Part shown: piece by piece, positions 1-13,800 of the stretch
How positions within the stretch are numbered: the first letter of the stretch is position 1
How the letters are laid out: every line of letters begins with the position of its first letter
Source: Epichloe hybrida
Lineage: Eukaryota; Ascomycota; Sordariomycetes; Hypocreales; Clavicipitaceae
Reading direction: 5' to 3'
Assembly: GCA_019022495.1 (NCBI GenBank)
Contig: JAFEKR010000001.1
Coordinates: forward strand, 4,030,001 to 4,094,000
DNA: 64,000 nt
Translations under genes and position numbers: made by a program
The notes under the pieces: model-generated
What the model was told of the DNA's origin: nothing
The model's input: only the letters and a program-made list of their open reading frames with translations
Databases searched by the model: none

Positions 1-403
1 CTTAAAGGTATCTTATAAGCTATAATTTATTAATTTATATATTCTTCACAAACGTATCTAGTAGCTTATTCAGAGCTACTACGCTACCTTTTCTACGAAA
101 TTTAAGAAGCAACTAAAGAGCTGCTAAATTAATTAGGATAACTACCTAATTACTTACCCTTTAGCCTATAAATTAGGCTGGTTTCTAATAAATTAGGTTA
201 TCTAGTAATATTAGAAGGCAAAGGATAAAGAAGAAGGCAAAGCGCCTAGAACCTTATATAGTTATAAGTTTATAGTATAGTTTAGAATCCCTTATAGCTA
301 TATAATTACTACTATACTAGAGAGTAGTAGTAAGCTTCTTATAACTTACTTTAACTATTACTAGTAGCTAAAGCTAATTACTAATAAATAAGAGGCTTAA
401 ATC
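1..403. repeat. RIP-degraded AT-rich flank, target of element A
   Basis: This is AT- and TpA-rich sequence with stops in all frames. It is the left side of the locus into which element A inserted; the 5-bp duplication AAATC ends at 403. No family could be recognised. It may belong with 20381-21045 as one older repeat split by A, but nothing readable proves this. Confidence 0.5.
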
Positions 404-710
404 TGTTGGATTCACAGGGTATTGAATTCAATGTAATACAGTCGTGAGCCCGAAGAATAGTATTGTCATCAATTATCTATTCTAGGCTGCGTTGTCTGTT
501 ATTATGATTGATTAAGTTGTTAGAAAAGAGAGGTAAAAAGCTAGAAGTTATAATACATAAAAGGAAAAGGGGTTACGTGTTTATATCCCTATATTTCCTA
601 GCTAATTAACATGCTAGGTTATAGGTTACGTGTAGGGTCTGCGCATAGCCTAAGCTTCTACCAGGTAATTGCGGCTATGACACGTGATTAATATTACCTT
701 TATTCTAATA
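404..710 (-). repeat. 3' LTR of element A
   Basis: This 307-bp terminal repeat begins TGTTGG and ends in AATA, where the right copy has AACA (C to T). The first half keeps C and G bases that the right-hand copy has lost, and the second half has lost bases that the right copy keeps. The switch lies between 556 and 562, about the LTR midpoint. Confidence 0.92.
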
Positions 711-3700
711 CTAGAACTTCTCTCTTTTAATATAATTATTAACATATGATATTAATTATAGAAGTAAAAAGGAAAGATAGATTAAGAATATAATTAACAG
801 GGGATATAAGGAAAAGAGCTTATAGCCTATCTAGGCGTATAGTTACTAATAAAAGGGAAATAATAATCTCGCTTAGCCTATAAGCCTATGTAAGGATAAG
901 TGGGTCCTTCTGAATCCCCTTTTTTTTAAAATAATATATATACTATACTATAGCGCGTATATAATATCTTTCTCCTCCTTAGTAACACCTTTATCCTCCT
1001 ACGCATTACTATTAATTTCTATGGTTTACTAGGAGGGCCTAGTAAGCTAGTATAGTTATAGCTACTAGGGATATTAACTATAGGGGCGTAGATCCCCTAT
1101 GTATTACTATCTTATCCCTATAGCTATTCTCCTAGAGGATTACCTTTTTCTCTTATTATATATATGTTACGCGTAAGTAACCTATCCCTCTATCTAGATA
1201 GTTATCTAGTTAGTTAAGATAAAGCTCTTAAGGGCCTTATTAGGTAATACCTTTATAAAGGTATTAGCTAGGTTATCCTCTCTATTAATCTATTAGATCT
1301 TATAGAGTTCTTAGCGTTTATATAACTATTAAAGGGCTATAATATTAATTATTAGGCGTTTCTCCTTTATTATACTAAGCTTAATAAGGCACTTATATAA
1401 GGAGTATAAATCTATATATATAATAACTAGGATCTTTAGGAGCTTTAGTTAGTTAGTAACTAAGTTTAGGGTAGTTATAATTACGTAAGCTATATTAATA
1501 CTAGCTACTATGCTATAGACTTCTAAGGTAAGTATGCTTTACGTAACTCTCTTACTCTTTATTAAGCTAAAGTATATAATATTACCTTTAATTATAAACT
1601 TACTATTAGTATAGTCTTTATTTACTAGGATAAGTATATATCCTAGTTATAAGGATAGGTCCTAGTTGTTAGTAAAGGATCTATCTATAAAGGTAAAGAG
1701 CTTTACCTTCTTAAGGTTAATTAGGATAAACGTTAGACCTCTCTCTAGGTAATCTATCTGCTACTTTAGGCGGTAATTAAGGGCTTTTATATCCTCTAGG
1801 GTTAGCTCCTAGTGTTATATAGTAATAGATAGGTTAAAGTAAGCCTCTAGTTAGTAAATTAAGGTAATATAAGCGCCTTAGGCCCTCTACTTAATGTATT
1901 TACGCTTTAAGTTAGTTATTAGAACTAACTCTAACTTATTGCTCTGCCCTTTTTACTAGATCTTAATAGTATTATTCTCTAGTAAGATAATGCTACTATT
2001 AAATATAAAAGAGTAGTCCTAAGTTAGGAATTGCTTTAGCTTTATATTAAAGCTTACTATAGTAAGCTAGGTCTCTTTCTTCTTAGAGAACTTCTTATCT
2101 AAGAGGCTAATTATATTATTAGTTTATATTTTAATGTAAGTAAAGTTAGGGCTTTCCTTTATAGTTATAAGCAAGTAGGGATTATATATAAAGGTTTCTA
2201 TCTAGAGGTTCTCTCTATAATACTTATAATATATAACCTACTAGTGTGTTCCTACTTCTATAAGCCTATAGAGGGGTTTTATAACCCTTAAGATTATACT
2301 AGGCAGGTAGAGATACTATATCTGAATTAGTAAGCGCGCTAGGATTAGCCGCTCTAGTAATATATAGGCCTATATATAAGCCTAATAGATATCTCTTAGC
2401 TAGATAAGGAATTTCCTTAATCTTACTAACGGGGCTATTGTGAGGATAAGATGTTAGCTTGCGTGTTAAATCATTAGGGCCTGTGTAAGAATAGCCTGTT
2501 TCCCTTTATTCTTATACCCTTAGATTATAAGGCGTGACTTTTTATAGGGTTCTATTATCTTGCCTTTAATCTTATTAATGATTTAGGAATTAAAGATTCA
2601 AATCCTACTATATTCTTCCTTATTAAACATAATGAATTTAAATATACCTTACTTAATTAGAGTATTAATCTCTGCTTTTATTAATAGCTTAAATAGTTTG
2701 CCTAGGGTCTTAATAATTCCTTCCTTATATAGCTTAATTATAAGAGCTAGGTTACTATGTTCTTTTACTAATAGGAAGGTATTAGTACCTTAAGGCATTA
2801 TAGGAGGGTTCTTCTATAGCCTTTTACATCCTTGCTTTAGTGGTATTAGTAGCACTATATTCTTATTATAAGCCTCTTACCCTTTCTTTCCTTTCTCTTT
2901 ACTAAGCTTTACTATTTTCTTTACACTAGGATTATTATAGTAAGGCTTAATAGATATTAACCTAAAGGTCTTTAGGCCTCTAGGTATATTAAGTATATAG
3001 CTTTCTCTAGTAATTACTAGTAGCTTATATAGACTTACCTATCCCTTACCTTCTTACTAGACCTTAACCTTTAATCTAAGTGGTAGGCTAAGGGTCTTTA
3101 AGGTATCTAGGCTATTATATTTAGTAAGCGCCTTATTAACCTTCTAGATAGTATAAAGTCTCTTAATCTCTTTAGTAGCCTTCTATACTATAATTATATG
3201 CTATATAATATTAGGTAATAGTAAGGACTTATTTATTATATATAAGTAGGCTCTAAAGATAAGGAGGGTTAGGATAAGGCTATTAGGGCCTATAGTGTTA
3301 TTTAGGGCCTTAATTACTATTTAAAGGGTAATAGGTTCTAGTGTTATAGGGTATTTACATCTAATAATATTATAGGCTCTTTAGAGTAGCCTATAATACC
3401 TTTTAACCTTCCCTATGCTATAGTGTGCCTTAATAAGGACTTCCTTAATTAAAATTAATATTAAAGCTATGAATTATCTGAATTTATTACTATAGAAGTT
3501 TGTTCTAGTGTCTATAATAATAAAGTCTAGGGGGCCTAGGTAAGTATTAATCTAGTATATTTAGAGGGCTTCCTAGGTTATTTTTATAAAGATATTATTA
3601 AGGAATTTTACTATATTAAACACTGTAGCTATATTTATAGCGTAGAGTATAGGGTAGTTACTATCTAGGTAGAAGATATTTACTATTACTTTGTAATTAA

Positions 3701-6501
3701 AGCTATACTTATCCTTAAGGGTAAACTTAAAGTAATTAGGGCTATTTACGTATATTTAGTATTAGTAGTAGATTCTTATTAGCTCCCTAATAGCTTTAAT
3801 GTTAATATTATACCCTAATTTACAAAGAACCTTGTGTAAATGTTAGATTAATAGATGCCTAAAGTGGTAATGTAATTACTATAGCTTGCCTTCTATAAGG
3901 TAGCTTTAAGTAACTACTTTTTCTTTCTATATAAGAAGTATCTAGGCGTAGCCCTATTTACGTATAATAGGGACTTTAATATTTCCTTGTTATAGCGTGT
4001 TCTTAGAGATATTAAAGTTAATCTTTAGATAGTCTATATTATTAAGGGATAAGAGAAATAAAGTGTTTGTAAGAATAACCTAAAAGAGGATGTTTCTAAA
4101 GGGAGTAGGCATATTAGCTAATCTAAGCGTGATAATTAGGTCTCCTATGCCGAATCTAACTAATGCCTTCTTCTTTATTAATTTATTAAGCTATAATATG
4201 GGCATCTAATATTATAAAGTAAGAAATTAAGGGTACCCTGCTATAGAGAACTTTGTGGCTCTTGTATTAGGCATAATCCCTTAGAATATTACATAGGAAT
4301 AGCGATCTTCTAATATAAATATTACTAGGGCTTTATTTACAAGTTCCTGCTAAAAGGGGTCTTCTTTGCTTAGACTGTGATAAGCTACTTGCCTTATTAG
4401 GAATTAAACCGTTCTTTCGCTATTAATCTAGGTTCCGTGAGTAAAGAAGCTTATAGGTACTAGCCTATCTGTATTATTAGGGCTATTATTAAATCTAATG
4501 CTCTTTATATACTAAGCGATTTTGTTATTAATAGGGGGTTAGGACTTGTGTTCTCCTTTGTACTAAGTGAGGAATAAATAATATAAGTTATTAGTTAGAT
4601 CTATAAGGTAGTAATTCTTAAAGCGTTAAAATGCCTTCTTATAGTCCTCTTTAGGGTGCTTAGATAACTAGTATTCTTCCTTGCTATATATATAGCACTT
4701 CTTTATATAGGGAGTACCTCCTCTTCCTTATAGTTTTAAGGGGTATTAGGTCTCTTTTCTATTCCTATTATATCTTTAGTTAGTCTAGAATTACTCTAGG
4801 GTTGTAGTTTTAGTTAGGAACTATTAATAGTTTTTCTTCTCTTCCTTAATAAAATAAAGGGTTATTCTAATTTGTTTATAGAACTCTTATAGTCTATCTA
4901 GCGGATCTATAATTACTTCTCTACACTCTAGAATACTATAATAGGCTCTGATAAGTTAATTCCAGAGTGCCCTTTTAGTTTAGCTTACTTTAGGCACTAC
5001 TTATTATAAGATAGCTAGTCTTTTTATAAGTTTATTAAAGTATTTAATTATTAACTTACTTAGGTTATTATTTGCTATTCCTTGCAGGGAAGTATTATTT
5101 TACTCTAGTAAATATCTTTACTATATATCCTTGGTTTTAAATTATTCTCTTATATAGCTAATAAGCATAGGGAGATCTTATAGTTATCTAGGTTTAGAGA
5201 GGTAGTCTGTATAGTATTATAGTGCTTTACCTTTAAGTATAACCTTAAAAGTATAACTAGCTTGTTTAGGCTAGATATTAAGTAACTTACACTTTCTATA
5301 GAATATTTAAAGCTTTAATTTAAGGATATTATAGTTATTAGCACTATAGAGTTACTCTTTAGGGTATACCTTAGATAGGTTAATAATTTGCTTTAGCAAA
5401 GGTCTCTAGGTTTATAGGGGTTCTTTAGGTATTTCCTTTTATATTTATAAAAGGGGTAGTAAGGTCTTTAGGAAGTAAGAGGGTGGCTTTATAGGTAGCA
5501 CCCTTAGGGCTTATTATTCCCTCTAATTCTTCTCTTTCTTATATTAGGAAGAAGGAATTATAGCTCTTTAAGCTATGCTAATAAGGGTATTACTAGCCCT
5601 AGATAGCATAGGTTACCTCTGTTAGTAACTCTCCTGCTTAGGGGCATTATTAGTAGTATTACTAGGGTAATACTACTAACTTGACTCTAGTAAAGGTATA
5701 GGTAAGGGAGTTACTTATAGATACTTATAAATAGTATTCTTAGGTAGTCTTAACTCTAGGTTAATTAACTTTCCTAGGGGAGATTAACTAGGCCTTCCTA
5801 GAGGGGATTAACTTAGTCTTCCTAGGGGAGTCTAGCTTATTAATCCTTTTAATAGTAATTATACTAATAACTAGGGTAATAGGGTAGGTTACCTAGTTCT
5901 AATATTACTATTATCTAGTAAATTATAGAAGAACTTTTTATTCTATAGGTTCTTTTAGAAGCTTATGTACTTCTTCCTAGCCTCTTTAATTTCTTTAAGA
6001 GTTTAAAATCTAAATTCTTCTTAGTTTACTACTTCTTTAAGGTTATTTACTATCTTAGTGCCTTTTCTAATAGTTATATATACTTTATTATAAAGAAGAT
6101 AGTCTTAAAGTCTATTTTATAAAAGGTCTTTTCCTTTTGTAAACTTATCCCTTAACTATTTGTAGAAGTTATTACTAAATTTAGAGAATAGTGTTCTTCT
6201 AAATAACCCTTACTCCTTATATTATTTAGTCTTTATAAGGATATAAAGACTAATTTCCTTAGGTATTATTATCTTTTTATATTTAGAACTTCCTATTTAT
6301 TAGAGTAGTTCTTTTATAATATATTATTAAAGCCTTATAGAGATATAAGGGTATAGGTTAGTATAGATAGGGGTTTTTCCTTTATTAAGGTATTTATTAT
6401 TATCTCCTATTTTAATGCCTTCTATAGTATTATTATAGCTATTAGTCTTGCTAGGAACTCTAAATTAACTAGAGGTTCTAGACAGTCTAGGTATATCTAA
6501 T
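711..6501 (-). pseudogene. Degraded gag-pol of element A (3' part)
   Basis: The minus strand carries recognisable copia-type polyprotein remains in the order gag, integrase, reverse transcriptase, RNase H from right to left. A zinc-knuckle-like stretch (KKCYIYSKE) lies near 4650-4720. Integrase remains around 3480-3750 match those of B and C. Reverse transcriptase remains at about 2090-2230 contain YNPYLLIT followed by IQTNN, the RIP-altered form of the QTDD active-site block seen in fungal copia elements. The RNase H terminus at about 1220-1310 reads INREDNLANTFIKVLPNK. Stops are frequent, mostly CAA/CAG to TAA/TAG, as expected for RIP. The 5' end of gag lies beyond B, at 19673-20068. Confidence 0.85.
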
Positions 6502-6798
6502 TGTTAGTATCTACAGGATACCATTGACCTATGCGTAGGGTTTTTCGGGGTGGACTAAAGTGCATGTAATTATCATATATTCTAGTCTACTAAAGCAAGT
6601 AAAAGAGGGATTAAATAAAAGCAAAGAGGGTGCGCTATTTATCACAGGAAAAGGGGCCTTAATTAGGGTTATTAGCAAAGAGGCTATATATGCCAACCCT
6701 AATCGCGGCGCGGTTAGGCCAGACATATAGGTCCGCGATGCAATGCGCTCACCTAATCAGAGGCGCGCACCCTTATTAATATTATGCTTATTTTAACA
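6502..6798 (-). repeat. 3' LTR of element B
   Basis: This 297-bp LTR runs from TGTTAG to AACA. Compared with the right copy it keeps C/G over roughly the first 130 bp and is mutated over the second half. An open frame at 6529-6726 on the minus strand is only LTR sequence and also occurs in the right copy; it is not a gene. Confidence 0.93.
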
Positions 6799-9700
6799 CT
6801 AGAAACTCTCTCTCTTTTAACATAATTATTAACGTATAATATTAACAAGAGAAGTAAATAGGAATTAAGGAACAAATGAGATTAAATAATCACAAATAAT
6901 ATCGGAAGAAAAGGGCAAGGGGAAGGGGTATAATAAATAACAAAATCCAATCTATAAGCCTATGTAAGGATAAGTAGGCCTAATTCTTAACACCTTTAAT
7001 CTCATTAGATTAACACAAATGTTATGATTACGTAACCCACCCTTCTATCCTAATAGTCGCCTTGTTGCTCGTGATAAACCTCTTAAATACCTTATTTGGC
7101 AATGCCTTTGTAAATATATTAGCAAGGTTATTATTCCTATTAATCTATCTAATCTCGCAGATCTCTTATTACTCGTATAATTAATAAAGGGCTATGATAT
7201 TAATCATAAGATGCTTCTCCTTTATGGTACTAAGCTTAATAAGGTATTTATACAAAGAGTACGAATTAGTATAGATAATAATAGGAATCATAGGGAGGTT
7301 TAATTAATGGGTGATTAACCTAAGCGTTATTAAGACTATATGAGCTATATTAGCACTAGTAACTATGCTATAGATCTTAGAGGCAAGTATACTTCTTATA
7401 ACTCTCTTGCTCTTAGTAAAGCTGTAGTGTATGATATTACCTTGGATTATGAAGGTGCTTTCCTCTTAGACTTTACTAGCTAGGATAAGTATATAGCCTA
7501 GCTAGGAAGTAAGGTTTTAGTTGTTAGTAAATAATCTATCTATAAATGCAAAAAGCTTTGCCTTCTTAAGATTAAATAGTATAAACCTTAATCCTTAGCT
7601 TAGATTATTAATTTACTATTAAATCTATTAGTTTAGGCTCTTTATATCTTGAGGTGATGGCTCTTAGTGTTATGTAGTAACAGAGAGGTTAAAGTAGGCT
7701 TTAGGTTAGTAAATTAAGGTAATGTACGCGCCTTAAGCTTGTTGTTCTATATATACCTGTTTTAAATTAGTTAGCGGGATTAACTAAAGCTTTCCACTCT
7801 AGCCTTTTTACCTTAGTGTAATCATATTATTTTTAAGAGTAATAATACTACTATTAAAGGTTAGTAGGTTCCCTATAGAAAGGATTTGCTTTAGTTTAGT
7901 AGCGAAAGAAGTGGCTTTTAATTAATCTTCCTCTTATTAAGAGAACTTGTGGTTAGATAGTCTAATTATATCATTAGTTTGCATCCCTATACACACAAAG
8001 GTTAGGTTCTCCTTTATTATCACGAGCAGGCATAGGTCAAACGTAAAGGTTATTATCTAGAGCATTTCTCTATAGTAACGATAATACGTTACTTACTAGT
8101 GGGTGCTAGCTTTTATAATACTATATAGAGGCTTAATTACTTATATTATTATACCTATAGGGTATAGGTAACGGATTTAGATAGGGATTCGGGCTAGGAT
8201 TATATAACTAAGAAGCGTTCATGCTTGCATATAGGCCTGTGTGATATCGTAAAGCTAGAGGATAAGGCCTAGTAATAATAACGCAGGTGCTATTGCGAGG
8301 ATTAATCGCTAGCTAGCTTGCTGGATTATTAGGGCTTGTGTGAGGATTGCTAGCTTCTCCTTATTGCTATAACCTTAGATTACAAGCCTAAACTTCTTGT
8401 ACGGATTTGTTATCTTGCCCTTTACCTTATTAATAATACGGGAATTGAAAATTTGAACTTTACTATGCTCTCTTTTATTATACTTAATAAATTTAAACAT
8501 GCCTTGTTTGATTAGAGAATTAATCTTAGCTTTAGTGGATAGCTTAAAGGGTTTGCTAGGGGTTTTAATAATTCCTTTCTTACGTAATTAGATTATAAGC
8601 TTAAGGTTAGAGCTTTCCTTAGCTAATAGAAAGATATTAGTCTTATCTTTTACTTAATCTGCGTAATTAATATTAGATATAATAATAGGGGGGTTTTTCT
8701 AAGGTCTTCTAGGTTCTTACCTTAGGGGATTAGTAGGAGGGGTGGCTATAGGCTATAGGGAGGTATCTTAGTTATTTACGCCCTTAGGAGGTCTCTCTTT
8801 ATTAGGATCTTTATAAAAAGGCCTAATAGACGTTAATCTAAAGGCCTTAGGGCCTTAAGGGAGCTTAAGAGTGTAAGTCTTACTCTCTATAGCTAATAGC
8901 TTATAGGGGCCTGCCTATCCTTTGCCTTCGCGCCACACACATATAAGCAATCCTAGTAGGAGGTTAATGGTTGCAGAGGTGTTAGGACTATTTCTCGCAG
9001 CGAGGGTATTACTAACCTTCCGCTAGGTATAAATACGCTTAACTTCCTTTATTACTAGTTAGATCGTAAGGGCTTACTATATAATATCTAGTGATAGAGG
9101 TAATTCCTTAACTATGCGAGGATACACGCTAAAAATAAGGACTATTAGCATAAGACTATTTAATCCTATAGTGTTATTCATAGCTTTAACTGCTATTTAT
9201 AATGCTACGGGCTCTGGCGTTATTAGGCATTCCTGTCAGATAATATTATAGGCTTTTTAGAGCGGCCTATAATATTACTTAACCTTACTAATGCTATAGT
9301 AAGCCTTAATAGGAATGTCTTTGATTTTAATCGCTATTAATAATATAAGCTGCTTGAATTCCTTGCCTCTGAAGGTCGTTCTAGCATCTATAATAATTAA
9401 ATCCGGGGGGCCTAGATAGATATTAATCTAGTAAAGATAGAGTGCTTCCTATGTAGTCTTTATAGAGATATCTTTAATAAATCTAGCTGTATTAAAGGAT
9501 ATAGCTATATTAATAACTTATAGAATAGGGTAATTACTATTAAGATATATAATGTCTATAATAATTTTATAATTATAGGCACATTTATCCCGAAGAGTGA
9601 ATTTAAACTAATATAGGCTATTCGCATGTAATTAGCACTACTAGCAAACCTTAGTTAGTTTCTTAATAGCTTTAAACTTAACCTTATGCCTTAATTTACG

Positions 9701-10582
9701 TAGTAAATTATAAAGACATTAAACTAAAGGGTATCTAAAGCGTTAATGTAACTAGCAGAGCTTAATCTCTATAAGATAACTTTAAGTAACACTTTCTTCT
9801 TTATTAAGAAGCATCCACACATGCCCCTATTTGTGTATAATAGGAACCTTAATATTCCCTTACTATAGAATATTCTCTAATGTGTGGAAATTAATCTTCA
9901 GGCAGGTCATATTGTTAAGGTATAAGAGAAAGGGAGTGTTTATAGGGATTACCTAAAAGAGAATAATTCTAAATAGAGTTAGCACTTTAATTAATCTAAG
10001 TGCCTTAATTAGCTCTCTAGGGCTAAATTTAATCTTTATCTTCCTAGTATCTAACTTATTAAGCATAATAGTTAGTATTACACTTTATAGAGCTAAGAAT
10101 TAAGGGTGGCCTACTAATAAATATCCTATAGCACTTATATTAGCTATAATGCCTTTAAAGGTTCTGGATAAATATTATCCTTTAAGTGTAAATACGCTTA
10201 GTGCCTTATCTAGTTCCTAAAGATTAAATAGATTCTTCCTAACTAGAGCATAAGTTATTGCTTTACTAGCGAGAATCTTAGTAGTTACACAGCTGTTGTA
10301 GGTAGTCCTGTGTGTAAAGAAGCTTATAGGCACTTAGCTATTACTATCTTCTTTGCTAAAACTAAGTTCTGTTAGGTATTAGTTAATATTATTATCCTTA
10401 GCTAATTTAGGATTATTATTACCTTTATACTATATTAGGAACGTATTATATAAAGAAGCTGTTAAGTCTGTGTAAGAGTGATTCTTAAATTATTAAAATG
10501 CCTTCTTCTAGTCCTTATCCGAGTGTTTAGTTAACTAATAACCTTCTTTGCTATATATATAACACTTTTTTAAGCGTTAAGG
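6799..10582 (-). pseudogene. Degraded gag-pol of element B (3' part)
   Basis: From right to left on the minus strand the remains are: a gag zinc-knuckle-like block (KKCYIYSKEGY) at about 10500-10570; integrase core remains around 9370-9650, with INIYLGPPDLIIIDART readable near 9390-9440; reverse transcriptase remains at about 7955-8100 ending in IGMQTNDII; and the RNase H terminus near 7080-7180 (NRNNNLANIFTKALPNK). These blocks occur in the same order in A and C. In-frame stops from RIP make it non-functional. The gag N-terminus continues beyond C at 17375-19370. Confidence 0.86.
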
Positions 10583-10587
10583 CTTAC

Positions 10588-10845
10588 TGTTGGATGCACC
10601 AAGGTCCTGCGCAGGTAATAAATCCCGTATAAATTCGAAGTCAATGATAGTTAGTTAGTTAGCTAGGAAAGAGGGAGAAGAGAGGGAAAGTCTAGATGCT
10701 AGAAAAGTGGGCGAAATCCGTATGTAGGGCACAAAAGGGGGTGGCGAATTAATGCAGCCAATCATATTACGTGCATCGCGCTAGACCCATAATTAGTCTA
10801 GTCTTTGGCCACGATTAAACCAATGAAGATCCGAAGGAATTAACA
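10588..10845 (-). repeat. 3' LTR of element C
   Basis: This 258-bp LTR runs from TGTTGG to TAACA. Against the right copy, the first six differences (10592-10709) show C/G here and T/A there. The other eleven (10751 onward) show T/A here and C/G there. Confidence 0.95.
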
Positions 10846-13800
10846 CTAGCAATCTCTCTTTTTCCTTCGTGGCTAAAGAGCTTAAAAACGTAATAAAAAT
10901 CAGATCAAAGGAAAGTATACACAAGTGAATCCCTTGATGGGAATCCGCTGCTCTGATTGGCCGTCGCGGCGTCGGTTAATTAAATTGATCTATTATTCCT
11001 TGCCTAAGCTCCCGTTTCCTAATATCGCAGGTCTCTTTACCTATCCTTTAACACGAATTATTAATTCGTTTAAATTAATTAAAGAGAAAAGTAATGAATT
11101 TGGTAATGCTTTTATTATTGTATCTGCTGGATTATTATTACTATTAATCCACCTGACTTCGTAGATCTCATGCCTTTTGTATAATTAATAAAGAGCTATA
11201 ATATTAATTATTAGTCTCTTCTTCTTTATGGTTCCTAGCTTCACAAGACATTTATATAATAAAAAAGAATTAGTACAGAGAATCATAGGAATTTAAGGCA
11301 TCTTTAATCAATCCGTAATCTAATATAGAGTTGTGGAAATCGCGTAAGCAATATCTGCGCCTTGAACCATGCTATATAACTTAGAGGCAAGCGCGCTATA
11401 AGTAACTCTCTTACTCTTTGTTAAGCTATACGTAATAATGTTACCTTTTATAATAAAGGTATTATTGTCTTGTATTATCTTGTTACTAATCACAATTACG
11501 TATCTAATTTATGAGCTTAAATCCTTGTTGTTAGTAAGTAATCTATTTATGAACATAAAGAGCTTCGCCTCTTTAAGAACTAAAGGAATGTATTGCAGTC
11601 CGCGTTATTAATTCTTAATCTACTATTTAAGGCGTTTATTAAGGCATGTAATATCTTCCCTAGAGGGTTCTTAGTGTTAAGCTGTAATTAAAAGGTTGTA
11701 TAAAGCCTCTAGTTAACACATAGTTATGATGTAGCTTCCTCGCGCTTATTGCTCTATGTAATCTTGCTTTACCGTTAAGGATTAAGGATTAACTTCCTTA
11801 ATCTTCTAACTCTAACCTTTCTAGGTTAAGATTAGCGAATTATCGGTGTTCTAGGTTAAGATACAGCTGTTGAAGATAAGGGGGTTCTTAGTGGTTAATT
11901 ATTGCTTTTCTTTAGCTATGAAATTAGCCTTCTAGAGCTCTTTCTCTTCTTTTTGGAAGAAGTTATTGTTACTTAGGCCTAATATATCGTTGGTTTGTAT
12001 TCTAATAATACTAAAGAGATTCTTATCATTCGGGGCTGTGATTAACAAGTAAGAATTGTAGGTTAAGGTTGTTATATTAAGGTTATCCCTATGGTAACGG
12101 AAGTACGTTGCCTACTAGTAGGTTCTGGCCTCTGTAATCCCGTAAAGAGGTCTAATTAATTTAATTACAGTCCCTTCTAGAAAGAGATATGCAATTTGCT
12201 TTGGCAGTCTCATGATAATTAGCCTTGTTAGCATTGTGTGTAATTAAGTGTAGGCTTGTGTGATATCGCGAATCTAAAGGTAAATACCTCTTTTTCTTAA
12301 TAATAGAGCAATAGCTACGATAAGTCATTAGCTTACTTGTTGTATCGTTAGCAATTGCGTCAGAATAAATTCCTTTCCTTTGTTATTATAGCCTTATATA
12401 ATAAGGTAGGATTTCTTATACGGTAAATCCGTTCCTTTGCCTTTAATCTCTCTAACTATATAAGAATCGAAGATTCTGTGACCTCTGTGCTTCGCTAGGT
12501 TGAACTTAATGAATTTAAACATATTACGAGCTTGTAGAGCGTTAATCTTAGCTTGATTAGACTGCTTAAAGGGTTTTCCTAGGGTTGTGATCCTTCCTTC
12601 TTAGCGGAGCTAAAGGGCAAGGTTCTAATCAGCCTCTTCCTTCGCTATGAGGAATGCTATGCTTAGCATCCCTCTAGTTATAATCTCTTAAATAAAGGCC
12701 TTCTCTTAATCTTTATTTATAAGTATATAGAGCTAAACTAGGCTAACGTCCTTCTTAGGGCTATAAGGTCTTCTTTTCCTTACTTTTATTCCTTTAGGGC
12801 GTGGTAATAAGTCTTTAACTTAATAGCTTCCCCTTAGGGCCTTTTAGGCTTTATAAGCCTCTTTATTAGACTCTCTTATACTTATAAATTACACTATAAG
12901 GGCCTTTCTTAGTCTCCCTTGCTTTCTCTTAGCTAGTATTTACTACTCTTTACTATCTTCTATTAGAGAATCTCTTTTATTAGTAGTAGTTAGTTATATA
13001 GTTGCTTCTTCCTCTATATTGCTAGGCTTTATCTCCTACTACTCTAGTGTGTTATAGGGCTTTATCTCCTACTACTCTAGTCCCTCTATAATACATAGGT
13101 CTTTATAATAGGGCTTTACTACTATAGAGCAGAACTTCGCTAGGCTATAGGGCATGTTAATAGTATAGGTCTCTCTATTAGTAGTAAGTAGCTTATATAG
13201 GCTATGCTAGCTACCTTTCTCTCTTTATACGCGTACATTAGCCTGTAGGGGTAGCTAATATATAGGCGCTATGTTAGGGCTATTCTAGGCTCTAAGAGTA
13301 TTACAGACCTGCTGTAAAGCTAGAAGATATTAGACTTTATCTATTACCTTATGAATTACCTTAGCATATTAAATAATAAAGACACTTAGCGGTAACTTGT
13401 CTATTATCCGTGGGTAGCCTCTAAAGACTAGTATAGTTAGGATAATACTATTTAGGCTTGCAGAGTCATTAATAGCCTTAATAGCCATTTAGAGGCGTTA
13501 CTCTAGCGCAAGATCCGTTCTAATTAAGTCTATAATAATATTATAGGCTTAGCGTAGAGGTCTGTAGTATCTCTTAACCTTTCTAATACTATTATAGGCT
13601 TTAATTAGCATCTTACTAGTTTTAATTAACATTAATTAAGCATAATATCTAAACTTAGCGGAAGCGAAGTTATTACTAGTATTATAAATAATCCAATCTA
13701 GAGGTCTAAGATAAGTATTAATCTAACATTCGCGGATTACATCCTAGATATCTTGAGCCTTCTGCTTCTTTAGATTAAGGAATTAGGCTACCTAGAACAA

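Noticed and set aside
10925..11164. Plus-strand 79-residue open frame in element C
   Set aside because: It is the antisense of the RNase H C-terminus of the copia polyprotein; the minus strand carries the recognisable motif.
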